DNA from: Citrus sinensis
Lineage: Eukaryota; Streptophyta; Magnoliopsida; Sapindales; Rutaceae
Reading direction: 5' to 3'
Length of the DNA: 64,000 nt
Assembly: GCF_022201045.2 (NCBI RefSeq)
Contig: NC_068564.1
Span: 22,969,001-23,033,000 of the forward strand
Below, in pieces: positions 36,541-49,060 of this stretch; position 1 is the first letter of the stretch; every line of letters starts with the position of its first letter. Both the position numbers and the translations under genes were made by a program. Below the pieces are notes generated by a model. It did not search any database and was not told the origin of the DNA. It was given only the letters and a program-made list of their open reading frames with translations.

Positions 36541-38366
36541 AATTTTTATTGTAGTTGTGCTTCACCTGAATGTAGTTCTGCTTCACCAAATAAATTGGTA
36601 TAAAGAGTATGCATTTTGTTACTATTATTGTGATGATGAATGTTTACTTTTGGCTTTCAGATTTACTCTGTAAAATTTATTTGGTGTCCTGACAAGATTA
36701 AATTCTATAAGCTTTACGAATTTACTGGTAAAATGTTGTTTCTTTATGCGGTGCTGTATCTTTGTTTTCAAACTCAAATGCTTTATAAAAATAAGAAATT
36801 CAGTACAACATATTTTATAAATTTTTATCCATTTAATGTGTGTACAGGATGCATTCGCTAAGTGCCACCATTATGTTTGACCTTGAAAGTCTTTTTGCAG
36901 CACAGAGAATTGAATGATGTTAGGCTTTTTAGTGCTGTCCATTCTTTAAGGCTTTCTGTTATTACAAGTTGTTTAATTTTATATTTCTTTGAACTGTCTA
37001 GGAATATTCTGGTGGAATTGGTTCCTATGCTCTCCTTACCATGATAATGGCAGTCTTGAAGGTAAGATTATGTTGCATTCTTGGTTTTCACCTCGATAGG
37101 CCCGGTAATCTGACTGTTGGCGTTACCCTATGATATATTTTTGTCTTTCTATCATCATTGTCTAATCAAAAGATAATTTGTAATTATTTTTGAATATTAG
37201 TTTAAGATTAAGATTTGGGAATGAGACCTGATGTGGCTCTGAAAGATATTTATTCCTATAACTTAGAGAGCTAGCTAAAGTTTGTTCCTTGCATATCTTC
37301 AGTTATATTTCAATACCTGAAATTGCATCAGAGTTCTGCTTATTTAACTGCATCCTTCTTTTAGTAAATTGAAATGAAGTGTAATATGGTTCCTGGCAAA
37401 CCTTAAGGTTATGTGCATGAACAATTAGGTCCACCGTGTGTCATCAGTTCTGCACTTAAAAGGTCCCAATAGATGGTTTTTATGGTAATTTATGTCATTA
37501 TGAAGAGCTCCTACGAATCAGAGTACAGCAGGTTCATTCCAGTACCATTGCGACACAATCAAGCAGCATGCTCGTCATTGAAAGTGGTGGGCTGGGGTGA
37601 AGACTTAAAAAAATTGATGCATAACCTTAAAAAAATTCCCTTCTCTAAGGCGAGCCCTCCTATATTAAATTTTGAAATAAGTCTTCAAAATCCTTCATAT
37701 GCCGGGCGCAGCCTTTTTTAATAATACCAGTCCTAAATTTCAACAAAGACTATTGTCTCATGATTTTTTTGTTTCCCTTTTGGCTGGACTAATTTGGCAG
37801 TTGATGCAGACAGTGTTCTGTGGTTATTAATCCAGTCTGCTTAAGAGTTGCCACACCTTAAGAATACATATATTAATAGCCTTCAATTCTTATAATCGCT
37901 CCAAGTGAACTATTCATTAATTCACCAGCATTATGCATTATAATGGACTTTTTTTTTTCCTCAGATAGTTAATGATGTTCCTTATATGGCATATTTATGG
38001 TGCAGTGTCTGTACGAGGGTCAAGCTTCTCCAGAACATAATTTGGGAATCCTTTTGGTATGTGCTGGATTAAACTGTTATGTGCATGGATATGTTGTTCT
38101 TCCAGTAGGTGCGGTGACTTACATTTTTAAGCCAGCTTGATTACACCTCTATCCCAACTAGTGAGGTTGGACATGTTCATTGCAAATTAAAATGCTAAAA
38201 AAGAATGATTTAACATTAAAATAAATGGATTAAGGAATGCTGTTTGTCAGCCATAATTGTTGTAAATTGAGATATATGAACTCTATGTACTAACCTCTTT
38301 TTTTATTTCTTTCTCTTTTTTTTTAATTTGGTGAAAAAACATGTGAACTTCTTTGATTTTGATGGA
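36541..38366 (+). pseudogene. Internal fragment of the TRF4-like gene (third copy)
   Basis: Matches about 24735-26570 of the pseudogene upstream. It contains the counterparts of exon 7 (36848-36919, with a 10-nt deletion that shifts the frame), exon 8 (37003-37062, EYSGGIGSYALLTMIMAVLK), exon 9 (near 38006-38056) and the start of exon 10 (38343-38366, NFFDFDG), whose acceptor AG has become AT. The sequence is then cut. The left edge is the fusion point with unit B at 36541. Confidence 0.85.
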
Positions 38367-39420
38367 GTCTTTGTAAAGATGGATGAAAACTCTCCAATAG
38401 TTAAAAGAGTTAAAAAAAAAAAATCATAGAGACAGAAAAGTTGAACCTCCCTCAGCGTGACTTTCCTTGGTTTTTTATTAACAGCTCAAACCCACGACCT
38501 TAAATCGTAGCAATAATTATTAATGGATCAAATTTGTGCCCTGATTTTTTAAAAAAGATCTATGGTGATTCATTTTGATTGAATCTTACATCCTGGTCAC
38601 TTGATCCAATGTCTCCTCAAGGTCACCAGATTTACCTCCTAGTTGAGGTGGTCTACTTATAATTACCAGAATTACCTCTTGATCGAAATGGTCTTCTCAT
38701 AATCTTAAAAATTATCTCCTGATCGAGATAGTCTGCCTATGGTCTCAAAAATTACCTTTTAGTCGAAGTGATATGCTCAAGGTTAGCAAATTTACTTTCG
38801 GTGGTCTCCTTATAATTTCAAGAATTACTCTTGATCGAAATGACCTGCTCGAAGTCATCAACTAATATCCTGGTTGAAGTTATCTGCTTTAGATCACCGA
38901 ATAGTCAAGGTAGTCACCCTGTTTCGTTACCTAAACACTATAATTTAATCTGGAGCAAGCTGATTGCTGGCCCACGCAGACTGGCAACCTTTACTTTTAT
39001 CTGATTCGGTCGCTAAAAACTAGGACATTTTTCTCTGTCGCAAAAATGATTTTATCTTCTCGACTTCTTATGGATTATCAACCCCATGGGCTTCATGCTC
39101 AACCTTTATCACCTACAAAAGTAGATTCTTAAATTTTTGGGCTTTTGCATTTTAAAAAGCAAACACCCAAACATTGTGTGTCATTTCTCAGTCTCACCAC
39201 ACTTCAACACCAAAGGAAGATTATCAAATTTTCATTTATAGTAATCTGCAGCATATTAACATTGCACCATCTTGTAGAACTTAGTCACGAGATAAGTTTT
39301 CCCTTCTTTCTTTTTAAAGTAAAAGAAGGGCAAAACAACCATAAGGTCGCAGAGGTACTACCGTGATATAAAAAGAAGTTCAAAAACTACCAAAGATTGA
39401 ACCAAGTGTGGCAATGATAA
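38367..39420. other. Intergenic sequence with a degenerate tandem repeat
   Basis: From about 38600 to 38920 a block of about 55-60 bp recurs in diverged form ('acct..tgatcgaaatggtct.ctcataat.t.aaaaattac'). I read it as old repetitive DNA, perhaps LTR-derived. Nothing codes. Confidence 0.5.
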
Positions 39421-41640
39421 ATTATCATGGATCACTGTAGGCAAAAGGCATGGTAAAAGAAGTTTGCTGTACCTTCATCTTATACACATTCTCAAGGACT
39501 TTCTGCTGTCCCAGATACTCTTCTAGTTGAACGAAGTAAGTTGAAGGCCTGGATATATCTCTGGCCCAAGAATAAAACAGCAGTAAAAGTTTCACTGGAT
39601 GTACAAAACATGAGTAACACAACTTTGTAACCACGATAAAAAGAAAGGTTCTTCCTTTAGATTTGTGTTTTTGGGAAAAAAAAAAAAAATACAACACTTG
39701 AAATCTAAAATGAAGCAAATATGGAAATTCTGGATTGACCTTGCTAAAACCAGACCAAAAAATTAATATAGTATTAAATAATAACAAAGAACACCTAGGA
39801 CATATGAATGTATATACTCAATTTTTATGTGGAATCACTGCCCTAGGAAATTGAATCGCATAACCACGACTATCCACCATCATTTCACTTGATTCGGATC
39901 AAATGCATCTTCAGGTTTTAACGATGTCATGGGACAGCAGTGCTGAACACTGCATCTACGGCTGCCTGCAGCAAAATCAGTAAAATTTAACATGAACCCA
40001 ATGTATATCATAACACAATAGACAACTATGAATTTACAACACATGTAACAAAGCCCCCTCAGCCCGTTCAAGATTTTAAAGGAAGGTCAAAAGCACTTCA
40101 TGTTGTTCAAAGAGCCCTTTTGACTTGAATTAATTTAGGATAGGCCATTATCAATATTATTTGACAGTAAAGCAGCAGTAATATCTTATGAGGCATTTGC
40201 ATTGCATGATAAAAACAGCACTTGCAGAGCTTTTACAAATCTATCTCAGGTTCAATAAGAGGCTCATCCCCCTGATTATTGACAATAATATTACACTTCT
40301 ACAGAATTTGTAATGCTTCATTGCATCATTCGATAAATATATATATATGCAATTAACTATTTGCCATTTCAGCAAATTTCTGAAGTCATTATCACATCGC
40401 CACCAAATCCTTAGCAGCATTCTGCAATCTTCAGATCATCTGTTGTCGCAACTACACCACAAAGAAGCAACGAATTACACACTGCAGACATGAACCACAA
40501 ACAACAGAATAACCAGACATGAAAATCAAAATCTGTTGACAGCAGAAACTTGGAAATAATGACCAAGGAATTTTCGGATAAAAAGATATCAGGATATCCC
40601 ATCTTGTAAACTCTCAACATATTCAAGCCCATATCCAAATGAAATTTTGAGCAAAGCGATTTAACAAAGTTGAGTAACCTTGCCGTTAATGTAAGCACAT
40701 GAAGAAGAGAGAACGAAATATTTATCATCAAAATCAAAATCAACTTTTATGGGGATCGCTATATTCGAGCCAAAGGCATTTGAGTTCTAGACCATAAATG
40801 AATAAAAAACACTCGCTTTAGGAGTATTCTCCCACCAAGGCTGGAAGTTGATAACCAGATTGAAACACAATCTATGAGGATATCAAGGTGGTTCAGACAA
40901 AATTACAAGAAGCAAACGGTTTTGGAATTGCCATAACAGAGTGACACAAAGCTCTTGTAAGTGAAGTACCACGTGATCCAATATAGTTGCCAGTTTGGAC
41001 CTCTCCCATGTTCTGTGCAAGATACCCACTAGAATGGTGAGTCAAATTATAAAAGACACATTACATTCTGAGACAGCACAATCAAAAACAATGTAAGAAA
41101 GAGAAAAGAGGTTGGGGAAAAAAAAAATTGATATTTACCCACCAAACCAAGGCTTGTCAATTACATAAAGCAAGAGCTGTGAAGAAATCTGAAACCATTA
41201 TGTGAATGGCTACTCTTACGCCAATCTGACTTCTTAATCCTAATCCCATCCATTCACTCTTCCGCACGGGTATTCAAGGTTGGTTTGGTTTCAATTGATT
41301 TGCTGTTGAGTCAAAAGATGATCAACTTCTGAAAGTTGAAACCACAACCAAACCAGCAAACGTTAACATTATAACGAAAACAAAACGAAATATTTTCAAT
41401 TTAATATCATTTCGAGCTCAATATGCGCTAAAACTACTACCCACTTTTAACAAAATTGTTGCTCCACTTCTTCATAATCAGCCACGAACTAATTGACAAC
41501 ACCATAATTTGAAGAACAAACAAAAATGCTTGTAATTAACACTTTAAAAAAATAAAAATAAAGTAAAAAAGGCAAATGTGTACCTATATCATCGGTTTGC
41601 TGGGTTGCTTTGGGTTACTTCGGCTTCCCAAAGAATCAAT
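39421..41640 (-). other. Possible remains of an unidentified minus-strand gene
   Basis: Less AT-rich than its surroundings, with exon-like pieces on the minus strand. 39561-39469 reads YFVQLEEYLGQQKVLENVYK and ends MK|GTACAGC, a good donor. 40426-40397 could be a last exon after GATTGCAG. I cannot join these into a product, and no family is recognised. It could be a small intact gene with short exons or debris. Confidence 0.25.
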
Positions 41641-42782
41641 TTCTACCTTAATTCTCAAAAAATCAACTTTGCAAATAATTTAGTGCGGTGTTTGGTAAAT
41701 GAAGATATCTGACAATTACTTATCAAATAATCTATTATACACGTTTGGTAAGTGAAAATGTGCAAATGCAATGACAAAAATGGACTGACTTATAATTTAT
41801 TCAGAGTATTATTATTTTATAAATTATATTTTATTTAGTACTTATTTTTAACGATATATCTATTTTCTTTGTTATATATTTAGATCATTTTTTCATTAAC
41901 TGTCCTATTTTGCAATAAATTCAACTTAAATATTTTTTGCACTAAAAAATTCTTATGTACAGCATGTAACATACACAAATATTAATTTTTAAAATTAATA
42001 AATTTAATGAATTAAATGCATAAAGAATATGAATATCTGAGCAAATAAATTCATGGAACGAATATTTCGGTAAAAAAAAATCTACATATAACATGAAAAT
42101 ATCGTAATTCAAAGTAGACAAATAGTTGATAGAAATGCAACACTGTGGAATCGATAATATTATAGATGTATTAGTTACTCATTAAACTTTTAGCACAGTT
42201 ATTTCACAATCTCTCCATCTAAAGAGTAATTTCAATAAATAAAAAAACGTACAAAGGCAAATATATAAAAGAGTCATTCCCATTCCCTCAAAAAGGACAG
42301 GGTGAGTTTTCAAGTCGTCTCCTAGTACCATGCACGTCGCAGACAAAATTCATGCTGCTTTTGAATGAATTTCATCGGTGAAATGATGAAATTGAAAGTA
42401 ACCAAGATAATTCATTACTCAAGTGACGCTCATTCCAGTTCTGACAGTTCATCAATTATAACATAACAGATTAATTATATGGCTGGAGACAGTGAATCCC
42501 TTGTCTCCTACATTATCAAATTAACAACACTTTGGATTTTGACTGGTCTTTAAGATATGACACATACCGAAGACTCCAGAAAAGTGGAAAGAGTGAAAGA
42601 CCAAATCTTTATTTTCCGTAATAGAAGAAAATGGTGAGAAAATGCCAGGATATGCCTGAGATGAAAGAAATGATTCGACTAATCTTCTAACAATCTTGTT
42701 TGAATCTAATTACTGGCTTCAAATGAGTACTATCTGAGTCACAAGTAGCCTTTGATTGGCAGCACAGCATACCCTCAATTCA
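41641..42782. other. AT-rich intergenic spacer
   Basis: No coding potential. 'gcggtgtttggtaaatgaa' near 41692 resembles the end of a miniature transposon, but I could not find its partner. The last few hundred bases are the likely 3' UTR of the FYVE gene. Confidence 0.5.
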
Positions 42783-45700
42783 TTAGTTTGAGGCCAAAGA
42801 ATTCAGTTTCTTTTCAAAAAGTTTTGCCCGGCGAAGCGCATCCAAAGCCTCACTTTGTTTTCCTGAACGTTTCAAATTCACTGCCTTCACTTTCTCTGCC
42901 TTGATTCGTTCTTCCAATTGAATTCTCTCTTGGCTTAAATTCTCACTCTTTCGGACACTGAGTTTCACAGGCTCTGGCCTTTCTGGGACTTGTGACACCA
43001 CGTTAGAATCATGTAATCCAATGGCTTTAAGGGCAGACAAAATCTGAGGATCAAGATCTTCAATATTTACATCATCTACCACTTCTGCCTCATTAGCAGC
43101 TGACTTGGAATCATGAGCAGCCAGCTCCTCCAACTGAGCTTCAAGATTCTTGGCCATTTCAAACTCAGCTTCCGCTTCATCCGTTCGACCTTCCCTACGC
43201 AGCTTCAGGGCCTTACGTTTGTGGCTCAGGGATTCCTGCTGCAACTTAAAACGATCACGGGCAGACAATGGTTTTGGAAGAGACAAATTGGATGCATCAT
43301 GCTCCTTTTGTCCATCAGAAGGAGCCTTGTATGTAGACATTGGTGCATCTGGAACGCTGGTTTTGGGCTGGATGTTGTCTTCCTCTAGACTCTTCTCCAA
43401 TAGCTTAGCCCTCCGTAGTTCCTCTCGAGCTTCTGTCAATTTCCCTTCTCTCTTCAAAGCAACTGCCTTCCGCTTGTGAGCCAAAACATCTTGCTGTATG
43501 GAAGTCTGGTTGTTCTGTGAAACATATGCCTGCACTACATTTGCTTCATGGACACGAGGATTCTCATAAGCATTAACTGTTCTTTTTTGAGTCTGAACAT
43601 CATTTTTGCTTCCCAGGTCTTCCTGGAGATTTGACAAGGACTCTGACTGTAAAGAAGATCTAGCGGTTGAGGAAATGTGAGAACCAAAGTTCCATTTATC
43701 TTCTGGTTTTCCAGCAGGTACTTGAGAACTAGTCCAGTTGTTTCCTGTTAGTAAATCCACTGAGTTCGCAGAATCACTAGGAGAGATAAAAACAGAGCCC
43801 TCAGTTTTTCCCAAGTTGGTTGGAAGACCAGTTTCACCAGAGGGGCCCAGTTCTCCTAATAATGGATGTTTGTCTTCAATGAGATGAGAGGACCCAACAG
43901 CATTGTCATTTGAAACAACTGTCACAGGCGTTGATTGTATATTCACTCCCACCTCAGCAATCAGATCTCCCTGTTTTTCATGATTTTTCAATGATTCAAA
44001 ATTTGACGATTCCTTGGCCTCAGAAGTATCAATCTGATGCTCCATTGGGGTTTCCAAATCTTCCATTTGAGCCTCTAATACCTTGGCCATTTTCAGCAAT
44101 TCCTCAGCCTCACCACTTTCCCCCTTACGTCTAAGGGCAAGGGCCTTTCTTTTCAAATCCAGAAGTTGTCTCTGGATTTCTCCTTTACTTCTCGGTGTAA
44201 CAACAGAAACACCTGATTGTATTATAGATGAGCCAGTGGAATGCAAAGGATTACCAGAAACTTCAGCAGAAGGTTTTTTCTGCATAGGAAAAGGTTCAAG
44301 CTCTTCATCCTTTGAAGCTAAGTTTTTCAGTGCAGAGAGTAATGCTGGGTTATGCATATCTTCTTCTGCAACATTGTCTTCGCCTCCTTTCTCATCTGTA
44401 CTTTCAAGAGGATGTTCATTAACTCTGTCCTTTGGCCAATTAGATTCAATCTGCACTCTCTTCGGTGTTTCTATATCCGCCATCTCAGCCTCTAATACTT
44501 TTGCCATATTTAGAACTTCCTCTGCCTCATCAGCCTTTCCTTGACGTCTCATTGCAAGAGCCTTTCTTTTCAGGCCCAACAGTTCCCCCTGTATTTCAGC
44601 TTTGCTTCTTCTTGATGCCCTGGCTGGAACATCAGAAGTGGCTTCAGAGGATGAGGATCCCATAATTTTTTCAGAAGGATTGTCCATTCGCCGAGAAGGT
44701 TTTGATGGATGACTTCCAGGCTCATTATCATCATCATTCCAACCCAAGTCCCTAAGAATTGACAGGTATGATGGATCATGCAAATCTTGATCTGTTACAT
44801 TGTCTTCACCTACTCCAACAGGTAGCTCTAAAGATACAACAGGATCTTTATACGTTAAATCTGGTTCTTTTTTACAGCCAGCTTTTACCTTTGAAGCATT
44901 ATCCATTTCCTCAAGCTGATGCTCAAGAACTTTGCCTTTCTTCAATTCTTCTTCAGCCTCATCCAATTTTCCTTCCCTTCTCAAAGCAAGAGCCTTCTTT
45001 TTCAGACCCAGAAGCTCTTTTTGGATCACGAATCTACTCTTCGGAGACACTTTGGTATCCATGTATTTTCTAGAATCAACACTTCCATCATCCACCTCAG
45101 CAGCTTGAGAAACTGAACCTGTATGAATAACCTTCGGATTTTGGGCAACTAAGTTGTTTGCTCGCGACTCGTAACTTTCTAGATCCCTCTCAAGTAACTT
45201 TGCTTTCTTTAACTGAGCCATTGCCTCGGCAACATTACCTGCTCGTTTCTGATTAAGGGCCTCTCTTTTCAATGAAATAATTTCCCTTGATAGTGCTGCC
45301 CTGTCAAGAGGAGCAGAATGGGGAATAATATTATCAGCATCATTAGAATCATCAGTCCAACCTAAAGATTTCAGAGCAGAAGCTATTTCTGGGTCCTGCA
45401 TATCCTCATCAGTGACTTCAAAATTACTGTCAACACCAAGATCATCAGCAGCACCTACAAGGTGATCAAGACCAGGTTCCTGCTCATACTGAATCAGAAA
45501 GTCATCTTGCTCATCATTGTCCATACTTTGAATTATTGCAGATAGCTCATCATCAGAATCTTCGGCATCAGCCAACAGTTCCTCTTCTTCAAGTTGCTTC
45601 TCTAGAACTTTAGCTTTCTTTAGCTCTTCCTTGGCTTCTGCAAGCTTTCCATCACGCTTCAATAGAAGGGCCTTTCTCTTTAGTGCAATAACAGGGGTCT

Positions 45701-47291
45701 TATCAATTCCATGAGTATCCTTATCCTTAGTAGTCTTCTTAGACACATCTCCAAGAAGAGAAGAGAGTTCACCCTCTAAACTCATACTTGGCAATGGTTT
45801 ATTTTCATCCTGAATATCCATATCAGACCAACCCAGTTCCCTGAGTTCAGCAGCAAAATCATTCTTTTCTGCTGCTGCTTTTGAAACGTGCTTATTTCTT
45901 CCAGCAGATTCTATAGAGCCGTCTTTATCCTGGGTCTCACCATTGCTTCCAGAAGACAAAATTCTTTTTCGGCTTTTTCTCATGGATATTTCTAATGCCT
46001 CAGCCTGCCTCTCAAGCTCCTTCCCTCTCTTATAGGCTCTTAGAGCTTCCTCAGGTTTTCCTTCTCCTTTCAGAATTTTATATTTCTTTTTTTCTTCCAA
46101 AGCCCGTTGGCGCAATTCCTCAGGAGTAGAAGATCCCATTTCATCCTTTACAAAATTATGGTCATCAACAGAGTGACATATACCGATACCAGCAAGCCCA
46201 TCATGAGTCTCTGAACTTGAAGCACTGCTAGTTGCTCTTTGAATACTAGAACCCATGTCATTGTTGGACGAAAGTCCAGATGAAAATGATCCTTTTCCAT
46301 CAGTTCCTAAAATCTTGTTCAAAACTTCATCCTCAGACTTTCCTGTCAGTTTCGAACCACCTGCAAACACAGCTAGCACCATTTAGTAAAGTAACATATC
46401 GAACTATGATGACAGTATTTCTATCAAATTCATCAAGTCCAAGGGGCTGTAGAGAACTCTTGAAAATAATATTAACCAATTGCTTAACTGAGGTATGCAC
46501 GACAACATATAACAACAAGAATGAAAGAAGACATGATAGGGGTTTAAAAAGAAGTTTCCCCAAAAGGGGAGGAAAAAAAAAAAAGGCAGTAGATGACACC
46601 ATTCTAACAAGAAGCTGCATCAAAGAAATTTAGCAACCATGTAGATTATGTGGTGATGTGAATAGTGCCAGTGAAGTAAATGTTGTACACAAAGATGAAC
46701 AAGATAACAACTACAAGCAACTGAAAAATACCTTTTCCTGCTCTACTCTTGTATCCGTGTCGCATCTCAAAACGCGCCGCCTCCTCTAGTTTCTTGCAGG
46801 GTTCACAAATTCTCACAGGGGAATCACCTTGTCCGCGTAAAATCATTCGTTGCTGGGTGCAACTATTGCAAAATAAACCCCCACATCGTCGGCAGTGATG
46901 CTGAAAATCAAGTGCAAAATAATCATGAAGAACTTGCACATCAACTAGTATCACACTGTAAAATCCTGTAATAAGTATCAATGGAGTTGGGAAAAAAAAC
47001 AAAAAAGTGAATTTTTGGCTACATAACCCCCAAAGTTTTCTACAACCACAATTCCATAAAAATTCCAATTTTACTTTAAAAGTACGAGTTCTATCAAATT
47101 TGATCCAAAAATCATAAAATCTTATGATCTGCCAAGTAAACTAAAGAGGAAGTGAAAATAGTAATAAGAAACAATACTTTGCGATTGATGAAGGTGAACT
47201 GGGAGGAACATCCTTGACAATGTGAGGCGTCGACCACCCAATTACTGCCGCGAAGCGATGGCTTTGCAGGCAGCCCGATCTTCTCCAACAT
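42783..47291 (-). CDS. FYVE zinc-finger protein with nine helical-hairpin repeats
   Basis: Join of exon 1 (47291-47178), exon 2 (46900-46732) and exon 3 (46360-42783): 1287 codons, 1286 aa. Junctions are CGCAAA|GTATTG, TTTTCAG|CATCAC, GGAAAAG|GTATTT and TTTGCAG|GTGG. Residues 1-85 form a canonical FYVE finger: WVVD, CQGC, RKHHCRRCGG, CNSC, PVRICEPC. Such fingers bind PI3P on endosomes. The rest has nine copies of a 33-residue motif, [LH]KRKAL.L+R.GK..EA...L..AK.LE..LE, from about residue 180 to the C-terminus. Five copies of an acidic motif ending SALK.LGW.DD alternate with them, separated by Ser/Asp-rich linkers. The hairpins resemble DM14 repeats of CC2D1/Lgd or MIT/TPR helices (inference). 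No lesion. An FYVE protein of similar size is known in Arabidopsis; its role is unclear to me. Confidence 0.9.
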
Positions 47292-47578
47292 CTCCGATCG
47301 GATTTATTTTTAGTTTTCTAAAATCAATCCAAATTTAAATAATTATTAAGAATGGAGTTTGTTTGTATTTATCTAGTTGGTTATTTTGGTTGACGAGTTT
47401 AATGGATTTTGAATTTCAACTTGAACTTTTTTTTTTTTTGAATCTTGAAGGGGATATAATCGATTATTGATTGATTAAAGTAAGTTTTGTCCTACACGAT
47501 GTCGTTTCTTGTTAAAATTTTCACAGTAGTCAGTAACATGGTGCCGTTGCCGTGGCGCTGGTGGCACATAAACGCGTG

Positions 47579-47622
<44 letters not shown>

Positions 47623-47712
47623 CCACTACTACATTTTCATTTTAACAAAATAAACATATGTCAATAAAGTATCATAAAAGATATAAATTTTAGTGTATTA
47701 AATTTTTTTAGA
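47292..47712. other. Promoter side of the FYVE gene and an (AT)n microsatellite
   Basis: 47583-47621 is a nearly pure AT dinucleotide run. The FYVE start is at 47291, so its promoter lies here. No gene starts in the opposite direction that I can support. Confidence 0.55.
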
Positions 47713-48400
47713 GAAAATATCCATCGTACACCCGTTTTTTACATCTTTTTTAAAAATACACAATTTCTTCATTTTTTGGCTGGAATCTACCTAAAATTAC
47801 ATTTTGTTTCATTTTTCCACTTCCATTTGGAATCCGTTAAGAAAACTAACGGAAACTTAAAAAAATGATCATTTTACCTCCAAAATGAAAATTACAATTT
47901 CACCTTAAAAATTACCAAAAATAATCAGATTAAATCTAATTATTTTCCCCATCGGTCAATAAAGAAATTAATTCCACAACCATCAAATGCATGTTTTTTT
48001 TTTTAAATATGTCTGTAATTAGAATGCTAAATTATAACAGTAGTATTAAAAATAGCTTAATCTCGTAAACCATCAATTGAATTTAAGATAAGTAGAGTTT
48101 TATTATTCATTGAGTTATAATCTCTAGTAGTTAAGATTTTTTTGTACTTCATTAACGTACCAATAATGATATTCATCATTAAATCTTATTATTTTTTGTA
48201 TTTTTAGGGTGAAATTATAATTTTCGTTTTAGGGGTAAAATTATTATTTTTTTAAGTTCCCGTTAGTTTTCTTAACAGATTTCAAACGGAAGTGGAAAAG
48301 TGAAACAAAATGTAAGTTTAGGTGGATTCCAGCCAAAAAATGAAGGAATTGTGTATTTTTGAAAAATGTGTAAAAAACGGGTGGACGGTGGATATTTTTC
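47713..48400. mobile_element. Non-autonomous inverted-repeat transposon with long TIRs
   Basis: About 205-bp arms. The left arm begins gaaaatatccatcg and reads on through 'ttttttggctggaatc'. The right arm is its reverse complement with scattered mismatches, ending gatatttttc. Flanks ATTTTTTTA and ATTTTTTTTA look like a 9-10-bp target duplication, although in a T-rich context. Long TIRs with such a duplication suggest a Mutator-type MITE. There is no coding sequence. Confidence 0.7.
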
Positions 48401-49060
48401 TATTTTTTTTATTTATATATTAAAATTTATATTTTTTATTTACTTGTGACATCTTTATTTTAATAAAATGAAAATACCTTCATTAGAGAATTATTGTACA
48501 TATATTTTTTACAAACACAAATATATAATTCTCTTTCTTATAAAAACAGTTTCCGATTTTTGTCCATTCAAATGATTTTTCAAAGTGAAGTAGCATGTGT
48601 AAAGATTTCTTTAAAAAAATTATTTTTTCTCTATTTTGATGTAATTTATTAGTAAATATATTAAAGTTTAATTTTGGTAAACTTATAAAGAAGTTAGAAT
48701 TGCCTTATATTTATGAATAATTTGAGGTTAGAATTGCCTTGTATATTAAAGTTTAATTTTGGTAATCCAATGAACATGTTATCATGTCAATAAAAAAAGT
48801 AAAAACGAAACCAGAAAAGTTTTATTTTACAGCGGTGCAACCGTTGCACCGTACTCCACTTTTGTCCTAATAAATGCTAAATTTTATTAAACACTTTATA
48901 CTTAATTTTATTTATAATTATCTTATAAATATTAAATAAGTTTCAATTATACAAGTGGTACGAGACAAAAGTTTGGCCTTAGATGCTAACTCGCTACGAC
49001 GCAGTGTGTAATTATGTATATGGTTCGTAAAATTTTGAAGAAAAAAAAGTAATATTATAG
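48401..49060. other. AT-rich intergenic spacer
   Basis: No genes. A short palindrome 'ggtgcaaccgttgcacc' at about 48833 may be a fragment of another miniature element. I did not find a matching second end. Confidence 0.45.

Larger units (their letters stand above)
27516..36541. repeat. Unit B of the tandem segmental duplication (paralogue of 1771-20456)
   Basis: Colinear with unit A from the TRF4 last exon through the NLR gene to its leader. It lacks the 7-kb retrotransposon, four LRR repeats, about 0.7 kb of intron 1, part of the leader cassettes and the 19.4-19.9 kb local duplication. The left edge is about 27516 ('aacacactttgg'). At the right edge similarity to unit A ends at 36541 and is replaced by TRF4 intron sequence. 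Confidence 0.9.

Noticed and set aside
46333..46623. Minus-strand ORFs around intron 2 of the FYVE gene
   Set aside because: They are intronic or run across the TTTGCAG acceptor in other frames.
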